Origin: Phil1 sp963643205
GTDB lineage: Bacteria > Bacillota > Clostridia > Christensenellales > CAG-138
Length of the DNA: 52,394 nucleotides
NCBI GenBank assembly: GCA_963643205.1
Contig: CAVIJJ010000010.1
Coordinates: 1 to 52,394 of the forward strand
Reading direction: 5' to 3'
The translations under genes and the position numbers were made by a program. Below are positions 42,531-49,489 of the stretch, in pieces; position 1 is the first letter of the stretch, and each line of letters begins with the position of its first letter. The notes under the pieces were generated by a model. That model had not been told where the DNA came from and ran no database searches. It saw only the letters and a program-made list of their open reading frames with translations.

Positions 42531-43403
42531 ATGGAAAAACCCAAACGCCGCCTTGGTGACCGCAAGGACGGCCGGCTTCTCAGGGAGCTTGACGCGATGC
42601 ACTTTATAGTGCCGCTGCTCTACCCCAACCGCTGCGATAACGAGGCTTATATCTCCGAGCGCATCGACCTTACCAACATAAACGCGTACCTTGCCAAGCG
42701 CAATGCGAGCGAGACCGACTTCCCCATTACCCTTTTCCACATTATCGTTGTGGCGCTGCTTAAAACAATTACCCTGCGCCCCAAGATGAACCGCTTTATC
42801 GCGAACAAAAACGTTTATCAGCGCAACGCCATATCCGCCTCTTTCGTTGTTAAAAAGCTTTTCAGTGATAACGGGGCCGAGGCACTGGCAATAGTTTACG
42901 CGGATCCGGAGGACACGTTCGATTCCATTCGCGCCAAGCTTTATAAGCAGATTACATCCTGCCGCGGCGAAACGCTGGACCGTTCAAGCGACAGCATGGA
43001 CATTCTGAACAAGATGCCCCGCTTTATAGCAAAGTTCCTCGTGTATCTTATAACCAAGCTTGATAAGCACGGCTGGTGCCCGGAATTCCTTATCGGCACC
43101 GATCCTTATTATTCCACCGCTCTTCTTACCAATCTTGGCTCAATAAAGCTTAAGAGCGGCTATCATCACCTTACCAACTGGGGTACCTGCTCCATATTCT
43201 GCGTGGTAGGTGAAAAGAAGAAAACGCCCTTCTTCAAGGAGGACGGCACTTATGAAATGCGCGAAAGCGTGGAGCTTGGCCTTACGATAGACGAGCGCAT
43301 AGCGGACGGATACTATTATTCAAAAACCGTTCGTCTGCTGAAGAAGCTGCTTGAGAACCCGGAGCTTCTTGAAAAGCCCATGAGCGAACCCGTTGAGTAT
43401 TAA
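42531..43403 (+). CDS. CAT/E2-acyltransferase-fold protein with altered active site
   Basis: A 290-residue protein resembling the catalytic domain of 2-oxo acid dehydrogenase E2 and chloramphenicol acetyltransferase. There is no lipoyl or E3-binding domain. The usual active-site DHRxxDG reads D254-E-R-I-A-D-G260, so the catalytic histidine is replaced by glutamate while the structural aspartate and glycine remain. It is therefore probably not a standard acyltransferase. It starts with GGAGG nine bases upstream. It is divergent from recF and followed by a terminator, so it is a single gene. I could not find a firm promoter in the 212-base AT-rich gap before it. Confidence 0.75.
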   Translation: MEKPKRRLGDRKDGRLLRELDAMHFIVPLLYPNRCDNEAYISERIDLTNINAYLAKRNASETDFPITLFHIIVVALLKTITLRPKMNRFIANKNVYQRNAISASFVVKKLFSDNGAEALAIVYADPEDTFDSIRAKLYKQITSCRGETLDRSSDSMDILNKMPRFIAKFLVYLITKLDKHGWCPEFLIGTDPYYSTALLTNLGSIKLKSGYHHLTNWGTCSIFCVVGEKKKTPFFKEDGTYEMRESVELGLTIDERIADGYYYSKTVRLLKKLLENPELLEKPMSEPVEY

Positions 43404-43415
43404 TCAATAAAATTT

Positions 43416-43446
43416 AAGAGCGGAGGCATCGTCCCCCGCTCTTTTG
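43416..43446. terminator. Bidirectional terminator between the acyltransferase-like and YczE/YitT-type genes
   Basis: Stem AAGAGCGG (43416-43423) / CCGCTCTT (43436-43443), extended inward by GG/CC, with T-rich flanking sequence. Converging genes end at 43403 and 43447. Confidence 0.8.
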
Positions 43447-44130
43447 TTATTCAAAGTATTTTCTTAGCTTAGTCGAATCCTTGAACTCAAATCGCTTTTC
43501 CAGCCTGCCCGATATAAAGCCTATAAGCGTTCCGTTCACAAGCGCGCAGAACACCGTGCCGAGCTTAACCCCCTCAAAGTGCCAAAGGCCGAAGAACGCG
43601 AACGACATGCAAACGGCTATAACGCAGCTTACGCAATCGTAAACCGTTTTGACCTTATTTATGTTTTTGCCGTATTTGGCGGCAATTTCCTTCACAAACA
43701 GCTCGTAAACCTCCGGCGCGATATAAGTATGAAAAAGCAGTGAAACGCCCACAGCGCAGCAAATTACGCCTATAAAAAAGCATACAAGCCTGCCCGCTAT
43801 GCCGCTTACGCCGAAAAGCGCGACTATCGCCATTGATCCGTCCAGCAAAAATCCGTACAGCACGGCGGTTATGAAGGAGAAAAGATAATAAAGCTTAAAT
43901 CGCCTTAATACTATTATCATGATTATGAGCAGCACGGCCTGCAGCGTGTATTCCGCCATGCCGAACGTGAAGAACGAAAAATACTGGCTGACCTTAAGGT
44001 AAAGAAGATACGCCGGGGCGACTATCATGGATACGCCGAAGTCGCTCGCTTCCATAAGCGCGGCGCTGAAGGCCAATACGCTAAGGCCTATAATATAGGC
44101 AAGCTCCGTGGAAAAGGTCCGTTTTTTCAT
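43447..44130 (-). CDS. YczE/YitT-type integral membrane protein
   Basis: Membrane protein of 227 residues with about five to six hydrophobic segments. The N-terminal ELAYIIGLSVLAFSAALMEASDFGVSMIVAPAYLLY pattern (in family order, about residues 8-42) is typical of the YczE/YyaS/YitT group. Function is unknown; a transporter is likely. The ATG at 44130 is chosen because CGGAGG lies nine bases upstream. An in-frame ATG at 44163 sits in the T-tract of the leader's terminator. The 5' leader carries an intrinsic terminator ahead of the gene, so expression is probably controlled by attenuation. Confidence 0.78.
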   Translation of the reverse strand: MKKRTFSTELAYIIGLSVLAFSAALMEASDFGVSMIVAPAYLLYLKVSQYFSFFTFGMAEYTLQAVLLIIMIIVLRRFKLYYLFSFITAVLYGFLLDGSMAIVALFGVSGIAGRLVCFFIGVICCAVGVSLLFHTYIAPEVYELFVKEIAAKYGKNINKVKTVYDCVSCVIAVCMSFAFFGLWHFEGVKLGTVFCALVNGTLIGFISGRLEKRFEFKDSTKLRKYFE

Positions 44131-44266
44131 GTTCAAATGCCTCCGTTTCATCCGATTGCCCATAAAAAAAGCCCCACAAACCGCCCGAGTAAGCTAACGG
44201 GGCGGGCTGTGCGGCGAAAAGCGGCAAAGCCGGAAAAATCCACAACCGATTTTGTGATTAACTTAT
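44131..44266 (-). promoter_or_regulatory. Structured leader with intrinsic terminator (candidate riboswitch or attenuator)
   Basis: On the minus strand the message would pass through an eight-pair hairpin with one bulged G (about 44254-44230). It then reaches two mutually exclusive folds. One is a terminator with AGCCC (44208-44204) pairing GGGCT (44174-44170), followed by seven T (44170-44164). The other pairs CACA and CCGCC with TGTG and GGCGG (44211-44201 with 44185-44175). The Shine-Dalgarno site and gene follow. I do not recognise a known aptamer class. Confidence 0.5.
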
Positions 44267-44272
44267 ATATTC

Positions 44273-44301
44273 AGTATACCACAGCCGCGTTTTTATCGCA
44301 A
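44273..44301 (-). promoter_or_regulatory. Promoter for the YczE/YitT-type gene
   Basis: TTGCGA (44301-44296), 17-base spacer, TATACT (44278-44273), with TGG giving an extended -10. Transcription would start near 44266. Confidence 0.65.
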
Positions 44302-44327
44302 TCCGAATAAAAAGTTAAAAACCAATG

Positions 44328-44356
44328 TTGACAATCCCAAAACTTTGCGCTACAAT
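44328..44356 (+). promoter_or_regulatory. Promoter for tRNA-Arg
   Basis: TTGACA (44328-44333), 17-base spacer, TACAAT (44351-44356). Transcription would begin about 20 bases before the mature tRNA. Confidence 0.85.
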
Positions 44357-44383
44357 ACATAAGCGCGTTCAAGGAACGCATGT

Positions 44384-44459
44384 GCGCCCATAGCTCAGCG
44401 GATAGAGTGCCCGGCTACGAACCGGTAGGTCGCAGGTTCAAATCCTGCTGGGCGCGCCA
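44384..44459 (+). tRNA. tRNA-Arg (anticodon ACG)
   Basis: A 76-base cloverleaf. The acceptor is GCGCCCA / TGGGCGC with discriminator G and encoded CCA (44457-44459). The anticodon loop CTACGAA contains ACG, read as ICG after deamination. The T-arm is GCAGG / CCTGC with TTCAAAT. The first anticodon-stem pair is a C-U mismatch; the other four pairs are good. Confidence 0.96.
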
Positions 44460-44462
44460 GAT

Positions 44463-44491
44463 AAAAACGGATGTCTTTGACATCCGTTTTT
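44463..44491 (+). terminator. Terminator of tRNA-Arg
   Basis: Perfect 13-bp stem AAAAACGGATGTC / GACATCCGTTTTT with a TTT loop, four bases after the tRNA. Confidence 0.92.
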
Positions 44492-44656
44492 ATTTCTTTT
44501 GGCAGGATTTGAAGGGCGGAAAAAGAAAACGCGGACGAGCGTTTTCCCGCCCCGGTTTGAGGCGCAGGGTGAGACGCGCAGCGCGGAGCGCAAGCGGCGA
44601 ACATGCCGATGCCTTAGATGTTCCCCAAACATAATTCAGTCAAACAATCAATACCC
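44492..44656. other. GC-rich non-coding stretch between two plus-strand terminators
   Basis: No credible gene. It holds GCAGGATTTGAA (44502-44513), an exact inverted copy of the tRNA's TTCAAATCCTGC (44437-44448). Next comes a nested inverted repeat, GGGCGG (44514-44519) / CCGCCC (44547-44552) enclosing GAAAACGC / GCGTTTTC. A second strong terminator follows, which suggests that some RNA ends there. Confidence 0.5.
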
Positions 44657-44692
44657 GGCCGCTGGAAAAATCCGGCGGCCTTTTGTTTTTTT
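44657..44692 (+). terminator. Second strong plus-strand terminator
   Basis: Stem GGCCGCTGGA (44657-44666) / TCCGGCGGCC (44671-44680), one G-T pair, AAAA loop, followed by TTTTGTTTTTTT. Confidence 0.85.
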
Positions 44693-44731
44693 CGAAACCG
44701 TATTCTCCCTTTGTTACGTAAAACAGCGGTC

Positions 44732-44758
44732 AAAAAAAGAGCCGGACACGCCGACTCT
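44732..44758 (-). terminator. Terminator of the DUF1508 / small-protein genes
   Basis: Eight-pair stem with one G-T (44738-44745 with 44751-44758). On the minus strand it is followed by seven T. Confidence 0.85.
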
Positions 44759-44773
44759 TCTTATGCTTTGATT

Positions 44774-45028
44774 TTATTTGCCGAACAGTTTGCCTATGCC
44801 GCTTATAACGTCGCCGGCCTTATCCAGGTTCAGCTTTGCCTTTACGGCATCCGCCAGCTTCTTTATCTGCTCATCGGGCAGGTCTATGCCAAGCTTGCTT
44901 TCCAGGGTTTTTACGGGCTCCTTGGTGAAGCTTTCGAGCAGCTTCTTATCGGAACCGATTTTCTTGGCGAGGTCACCTGCTTTGTCGAGCAGCTGGCTGA
45001 AGTCCAGCTTTTTCAGATCAAGATCCAT
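44774..45028 (-). CDS. Small helical protein of unknown function
   Basis: An 84-residue, lysine- and leucine-rich protein without cysteine, signal peptide or membrane segment, predicted to be mostly helical. The central part (EPVKTLESKLGIDLPDEQIKKL, about 37-58) recalls the conserved LGIxLP hairpin of Nif11/NHLP-type leader sequences. There is no core peptide after it and no modification enzyme nearby, so a RiPP precursor is unlikely. It starts six bases after the DUF1508 stop, so the two are co-translated. Confidence 0.75.
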   Translation of the reverse strand: MDLDLKKLDFSQLLDKAGDLAKKIGSDKKLLESFTKEPVKTLESKLGIDLPDEQIKKLADAVKAKLNLDKAGDVISGIGKLFGK

Positions 45029-45034
45029 TGTTTG

Positions 45035-45409
45035 TTATTCCTCCGCTTTTTCCACGGGAGCCTCAGGGGCGTTGTTCTTAACGCTGTCTATGCCGTTTTC
45101 GCAATTTACCTTTGTCTTATATCCTTCGGAGGTGGCTATTATCTCGCCGTTGCGTGCCTTGAGGCGGAAGCGATACTCGCCGGCCTTATCCAGATACATT
45201 TCGAACTTGGGATGCTTTTTGGTCTCGAATCCCTCAACCGTCTGGTCTTCGGTTTCGGCAGCCGCGGAGCACTTGCGAACGCTCTCAATACCGTTCTTGC
45301 AGGCGGCTTCGGTTGTGTAAACCTCGGATGTGGCTATGACCTGGCCGTTGGTTGCCTTAAGGTCAAACTTAAAACCGGACTTTGTCTGCTTTAATACGAA
45401 CTTACCCAT
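45035..45409 (-). CDS. DUF1508 (YegP-like) tandem-repeat protein
   Basis: A 124-residue protein with two copies of the DUF1508 unit, about 1-48 and 66-115. Each copy has the pattern F-K-F-x-L-K-A-x-N-G-x-x-I-A-T-S-E-x-Y. Homologues are small beta-sheet cytoplasmic proteins of unknown function that are often abundant. It has its own extended -10 promoter and leads a two-gene unit. Confidence 0.88.
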   Translation of the reverse strand: MGKFVLKQTKSGFKFDLKATNGQVIATSEVYTTEAACKNGIESVRKCSAAAETEDQTVEGFETKKHPKFEMYLDKAGEYRFRLKARNGEIIATSEGYKTKVNCENGIDSVKNNAPEAPVEKAEE

Positions 45410-45441
45410 GATAGTACCCTCTTTCGTTTTGATTTTGTGAT

Positions 45442-45450
45442 ATTATACCA
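45442..45450 (-). promoter_or_regulatory. Extended -10 promoter for the DUF1508 gene
   Basis: TGG-TATAAT on the minus strand, 32 bases before the ATG. The best -35 candidate (TTGCCG) is only 15 bases away, so the extended -10 probably does the work. Confidence 0.6.
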
Positions 45451-45499
45451 CAGTTTTTTCTGCGGCAAAGATACTTTTTGCTTTACTTCGGCAATTTTT

Positions 45500-45820
45500 T
45501 CAGCCTATGTGCTTCTTTATAAGCTCCTCCACGTTTTCGGGGCTGGCCTCGTCCTTTATAAGCCTCTCCTCGGCCTTTCCGCCAACGTATGCCACAACCG
45601 TGGGCAGGCCCATAATGCCCTGCGTTATTGCCAGCTTTCTGGCCTTGGATGTATTAAGGGCGCATATTTTTACCCTGTCGCCGTATTTTTCGCTAAGCTC
45701 AGCGTAGTGCGGCTTAAGCGCGGCGCAGGCAAGGCAGCCGTCCCCGTAAAAATCAACTATAACGCTGCCCTCGTTTGAGAGCACCTCCGCCTCAAAATTC
45801 TCCTTAGTAAGCTCAATCAT
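45500..45820 (-). CDS. Thioredoxin-family protein with CLAC active site
   Basis: Cytoplasmic thiol-disulfide protein of 106 residues. The active site is C29-L-A-C32 in FYGDGCLACAALKP, instead of the classical WCGPC; the preceding Trp is also missing. The cis-proline region (MGLPTVVAYV near 74) is present. It starts 28 bases after the trxB stop and is very likely reduced by that enzyme. The altered motif suggests a shifted redox potential or a specialised substrate. Confidence 0.92.
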   Translation of the reverse strand: MIELTKENFEAEVLSNEGSVIVDFYGDGCLACAALKPHYAELSEKYGDRVKICALNTSKARKLAITQGIMGLPTVVAYVGGKAEERLIKDEASPENVEELIKKHIG

Positions 45821-45848
45821 CGTTTTCTCCTCCTCGGTTATTAAAAAC

Positions 45849-46790
45849 TCACTCTCTGCTTGAAATATATTTGTCCGCCTGCACGGCCGCCACGGCTCCG
45901 TCCGCCGCCGCGGTTATAACCTGCCTTAGGCTTTTTACCCTAAGATCGCCCGCCGCGAAAACCCCGTCCGCGCTTGTGCGCATATTCTCGTCGGTAATAA
46001 CATAGCCCGCGTCCATATCTATCTGCCCTTCAAAAAGGGCCGTGTTCGGCTGAAGGCCCACGAACCCGAACAGGCCGAACATGCCGTCCTCCTCATTCGC
46101 CTTTATGGTTGTAAGCTCGCCCGTTTGGGTATTTTTCAGAGTCATTTCGCTTAGCGCCATGTCCCCGTCAACGCTTTCCACAACGCTGTTCCATATAAAG
46201 CTCAGTTTTTCGTTCTTAAACGCCTTTTCCTGAATATATTTGGCGGCGCGCAGGGTATCGCGCCTGTGTATTACGGTTACGTGCCGGGCAAACTTGGTAA
46301 GGTACATGGCTTCTTCAACGGCCGCGTCCCCGCCGCCCACAACATACACATCCATATCCTCAAAGAACATTCCGTCGCACGTGGCGCAGAAGGAGATGCC
46401 GCGGCCCACGAATTTGCCCTCGTTTTTGCAGCCTATGGGCTTTGGGAAAGCGCCGGTTGCGAGTATAACGGTTTTGGCGAAATACTCGCCGTTTCTGCCG
46501 ACAAGCTTTTTTATATCGCCATTAAGCTCAACGCCTTTTATATAGTCCCCAACCCGCTCAACGCCGAACTTTTCCGCCTGCTTTGTCATTCGCTCGATAA
46601 GGCTTGTGCCGGATTCGCCCTGCACGGCTCCGCCGGGATAATTCTCTATTTCGTCGGTAACGGCTATCTGCCCGCCGTCATGTCCCTTTTCGATAATAAG
46701 GGTACTGCGCCTTGCGCGGCCCGCGTAAAGCCCCGCGCTGAGCCCCGCGGGACCCGCGCCCAGTATTATAACGTCGTACAAATCCTTCAT
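45849..46790 (-). CDS. trxB: Thioredoxin-disulfide reductase
   Basis: NADPH-dependent flavoprotein that reduces thioredoxin, 313 residues. It has an FAD motif GAGPAG (11-16), the redox pair C135-A-T-C138, an NADPH motif VGGGDAAVEEA and the C-terminal GVFAAGDLR. In the same operon is the CLAC thioredoxin. The ribosome site is AAGGAAG. Confidence 0.96.
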   Translation of the reverse strand: MKDLYDVIILGAGPAGLSAGLYAGRARRSTLIIEKGHDGGQIAVTDEIENYPGGAVQGESGTSLIERMTKQAEKFGVERVGDYIKGVELNGDIKKLVGRNGEYFAKTVILATGAFPKPIGCKNEGKFVGRGISFCATCDGMFFEDMDVYVVGGGDAAVEEAMYLTKFARHVTVIHRRDTLRAAKYIQEKAFKNEKLSFIWNSVVESVDGDMALSEMTLKNTQTGELTTIKANEEDGMFGLFGFVGLQPNTALFEGQIDMDAGYVITDENMRTSADGVFAAGDLRVKSLRQVITAAADGAVAAVQADKYISSRE

Positions 46791-46905
46791 GCTCTGTTCT
46801 TCCTTAATTGATTTATGAATAAAGCAAGGCGGGCAACCTTTTTAAGATCGTCCGCCGTTGGTTTTCAGCTTATCCCGCTTTTGTTTCCTCAGGCTTCGGT
46901 GATTT

Positions 46906-46934
46906 ATTATATCAGCTTTCGGCCCGGCTGTAAA
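46906..46934 (-). promoter_or_regulatory. Promoter for trxB-thioredoxin
   Basis: TTTACA (46934-46929), 17-base spacer, perfect TATAAT (46911-46906), with a leader of about 110 bases. Confidence 0.75.
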
Positions 46935-46938
46935 AGCA

Positions 46939-47193
46939 TTATTCCCCGTCAAATGAGAATACAAGCTCATATTCTTCTTTTTTGCCCCCGCGCACAATAT
47001 ATACGCTTTCCGCGTCCTCGCCCATGGCCTCCTCGTGCGGTGAAGAGGCGGCGTACCTTACGCATGTGCCGCAGGATGAGCTTACAGCCCTCGGCACCGG
47101 CATCATCTTAGCGCTTACGCCAAGCTCGTTAAGGGCGCGGCAGGCAAGCATTGCCGCAAGGTGGGTATGAAACGTTGCGATATACTCGCTCAT
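46939..47193 (-). CDS. DUF3343 protein (putative Se/S carrier)
   Basis: An 84-residue cytoplasmic protein. It starts with the family pattern YIATFHTHLAAMLACRAL, with C18, and has a C41-G-T-C44 motif. DUF3343 proteins occur with YedE, YedF/TusA-like and selenium or sulfur mobilisation genes and are thought to carry Se or S. Its ATG overlaps the stop of the TusA-like gene (ATGA). Confidence 0.85.
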   Translation of the reverse strand: MSEYIATFHTHLAAMLACRALNELGVSAKMMPVPRAVSSSCGTCVRYAASSPHEEAMGEDAESVYIVRGGKKEEYELVFSFDGE

Positions 47194-47393
47194 TTTTTAA
47201 GCGTGATATGGCTCTCCTCGCCATCCTTCTCAACGCTTACGGTATATCCCGCGTTTGTGGCGAAGCGGGTTATGTTCTCAACCGCGCACTGATCGTCCAC
47301 CATTACCTCTATTTCCTTGGGGGCGTTGGCCTTAACCTCTTTCTGCACCATTGCTACCGGCATGGGGCAAACAAGTCCTCTCGCGTCTATCAT
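47190..47393 (-). CDS. TusA/YedF-like sulfurtransferase domain protein
   Basis: A 67-residue single-domain protein of the TusA (SirA-like) fold with the catalytic C9-P-M-P motif, a persulfide or perselenide carrier. The longer YedF form has an added C-terminal domain that is absent here. It lies between the YedE-like transporter (18 bases upstream) and DUF3343. Confidence 0.9.
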   Translation of the reverse strand: MIDARGLVCPMPVAMVQKEVKANAPKEIEVMVDDQCAVENITRFATNAGYTVSVEKDGEESHITLKK

Positions 47394-47411
47394 GGCTAAT
47401 CTCCTTTTCTA

Positions 47412-48488
47412 TTACGCTTTAACCTTCTTGGGCATGTTCAGAAGCGATACCGCAAGAACCACCAATATGCCTATTATAACGGCTATCCTGCCCGCGGTGG
47501 GTACTCCGCCCGCGGCATCGGCGCTCGCGGCAACGCCAGCAAGGCCGAAGTTATGCGAAAACGCGGCGCCGGCTATCATGCCGAATACGGTAACGGTGCT
47601 GTCGCTGTTTCCTTCGCCCGCAAGTATAAGCTGCCTGAGCGGGCATCCGCCGAGAAGCACGCTGGCCCAGCCGACAAGCAGCATGCCGAGCGCGTTCCAA
47701 AGATGGTCGCTGTGAGCTACGGGCTGATTTGCAAAGCCAAGATTGAACTTGCTCCTTATTATGTTGCCTATAAGCACAACAACGAATATGGCAACAAAGC
47801 CGTAGAGCAGCTTAAAATCGCCGAACATTATGCCGTCGCGTATTCCGCCGACCATGCAAAGGCGGCTCCTCTGGGCAAGCGCGCCCACAACAAGCGCTAT
47901 TGCAAGCGCGGCAATAAGAGCGGCGTGCTTTGAGCCGGGGCCTTCCTCGCTGGACTTAAAGAGCGTGGGAACGGCAATAAAGAGGATGAGAAGCCCAAGC
48001 ATAAGCGCGGGGAGCATGCCTCCCTCGGCCACGCCGAGCGTATAGTTTCGTTTAAGCGAGAAGCCGCGCTTTATGAACTGCACGCCTATGAATATGCCCA
48101 CGGTGAAGCCGATAAGCGCCACAAGCGCATTAAGATCGCCGCCGCCAAGACGGATTACCATGCGAAGCGGGCAGCCAAGGAATGCCAGAGCGCCAATCAT
48201 AACAAACGCGCCCAGCACAAACCTTGTCGCCGGGGAGCTGCCGCCTTTGGCGCGGAACTCGCCCTTTATAAGCGCCATTATGAAGGAGCCGAGCACAAGC
48301 CCTATTATCTCGGGCCGCACATACTGCACCTTTGCCGCGCCGTGCAAGCCGCACGCGCCCGCAATGTCCCTTAAGAAGCAGGCAATGCAGAAGCCCATGT
48401 TTTCAGGGTTTCCGAGCACCGTAAGCAATACGGCCGCAATGCCCACAACAGCGCCTGCTATTACAACAAGCCAGTTTACCTTTTTCAT
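47412..48488 (-). CDS. YedE-type selenium/sulfur transporter
   Basis: Integral membrane protein of 358 residues of the YeeE/YedE family with about ten hydrophobic segments in two similar halves. Each half has the conserved cysteine motif GCPLR (FLGCPLRMVIR and LGGCPLRQLIL). Further cysteines lie in the first part (CIACFLRD). It probably imports thiosulfate-like sulfur or a selenium compound; the YedE-TusA-DUF3343 order favours the selenium-linked branch. The promoter region carries a short palindrome. Confidence 0.88.
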   Translation of the reverse strand: MKKVNWLVVIAGAVVGIAAVLLTVLGNPENMGFCIACFLRDIAGACGLHGAAKVQYVRPEIIGLVLGSFIMALIKGEFRAKGGSSPATRFVLGAFVMIGALAFLGCPLRMVIRLGGGDLNALVALIGFTVGIFIGVQFIKRGFSLKRNYTLGVAEGGMLPALMLGLLILFIAVPTLFKSSEEGPGSKHAALIAALAIALVVGALAQRSRLCMVGGIRDGIMFGDFKLLYGFVAIFVVVLIGNIIRSKFNLGFANQPVAHSDHLWNALGMLLVGWASVLLGGCPLRQLILAGEGNSDSTVTVFGMIAGAAFSHNFGLAGVAASADAAGGVPTAGRIAVIIGILVVLAVSLLNMPKKVKA

Positions 48489-48513
48489 GTGTGATGTCTC
48501 CCTATCAATATAA

Positions 48514-48537
48514 TTGATGATACTTGTATGTATTATA
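48514..48537 (-). promoter_or_regulatory. -10 box and palindrome upstream of the YedE-type gene
   Basis: Minus-strand TATAAT (48537-48532) with only a poor -35. Just downstream, over the expected transcription start, is the perfect inverted repeat ATCAAT-ATA-ATTGAT (48514-48528), a candidate operator. Confidence 0.5.
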
Positions 48538-48613
48538 TGGCAAAAAAGCCGATATTACTAATTTATGTTTCAAATCAGCTATATATTATTATCTATAAAA
48601 TCGATTATTGTGC

Positions 48614-49489
48614 TCAGTCCGTATTAAGGCCGAATTTGAGTCTTACCCTGTTCAGCTTTTTTATCCAGGGCGTGCCGAGCGCCCACAGCACAAGGAACGT
48701 GCAAATACCGTGGCTAAGATCAAAGAAAAAGCTTGAAACGTACGCCGCCGCCACGCTTTGCCACGTAATGGGGCTTATGTAGCCGATTATATAATAAAGG
48801 TTCATCACCCAGCCGTAGCCAAAGCCGGTAATAAGGCCGAATACGCACAGCCTGAACGATGCCCTTGAGCTTATGCCCCTTGCGTAGCTTAATAAATCCC
48901 CTCGGGAGGTATCGCGCGGACAAAGCTTGTCCCACATAGGAGAGGTAAAGTGCTCCTTTTGCTTTCCCCTGTCAAAAAAGCCGCTTCGCTGAAGCCGCCC
49001 CGCCGCAAAGCCAATCATGCCCCAGCAAAACATCTGCCAAGGGGTCCACGGTCCCTGGCCGAATATAAAGTTTGAAACAAAGCCCGTGAGCGCGCCTGTC
49101 ATAAAGCCGGCCTCCGGCCCAAACGCAACGCCCGTAATTATTACGATTGCGGAAACGGGCTTAAAATTGGGCAGCGGAATAATCTGAAAAACCGTTCTGC
49201 CCACAACGCCCAGCGCCGCCATTACCGCAAGCGGAACAAGCTCCCTCGCGCGCGGCTTCTGCCGCTCAAAGCGGGCGAAAAACGGAACGGAGCAAACGAC
49301 AAGGAATATAAGCCCCATTATTATATCCGAGTTTTCGGTTATAACGTCCCATATCGTGCGTTCCTCGCCATAGGAGACGGCCTGCCGCGTTGCGTGAAAA
49401 TATGAAAACGCGAGAAGCAGCACTATAAGCACGGGTATAACAATCGCCATTGTTATGGCGGCGCGGTTTACGCGAGAAGCTTTTTGCAC
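48614..49489 (-). CDS. ECF transporter substrate-binding (S) component, predicted cobalamin-type
   Basis: Membrane protein of 291 residues with an extra N-terminal helix (about 8-30) and about six further hydrophobic segments of the ECF S-component fold (VVGRTVFQIIPLPNFKPVSAIVIITGVAFGPEAGFMTG in family order). It captures the vitamin for the ECF module encoded just upstream, which it overlaps by 22 bases. The B12 riboswitch ahead of the operon points to cobalamin or a precursor. The protein alone does not prove this. Confidence 0.85.
   Translation of the reverse strand: MQKASRVNRAAITMAIVIPVLIVLLLAFSYFHATRQAVSYGEERTIWDVITENSDIIMGLIFLVVCSVPFFARFERQKPRARELVPLAVMAALGVVGRTVFQIIPLPNFKPVSAIVIITGVAFGPEAGFMTGALTGFVSNFIFGQGPWTPWQMFCWGMIGFAAGRLQRSGFFDRGKQKEHFTSPMWDKLCPRDTSRGDLLSYARGISSRASFRLCVFGLITGFGYGWVMNLYYIIGYISPITWQSVAAAYVSSFFFDLSHGICTFLVLWALGTPWIKKLNRVRLKFGLNTD

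Noticed and set aside
44383..44552. Integrated mobile element at tRNA-Arg
   Set aside because: There is no integrase and no direct repeat of the tRNA 3' end; only an inverted fragment is present.
44395..44604. Minus-strand 69-codon frame containing AGFEPATYRF-like sequence
   Set aside because: It is the antisense translation of the tRNA-Arg gene and its flank, a well-known spurious annotation.
44774..45028. RiPP precursor of the Nif11/NHLP type
   Set aside because: There is no core region rich in Cys, Ser or Thr after the leader-like part and no modification enzyme nearby.
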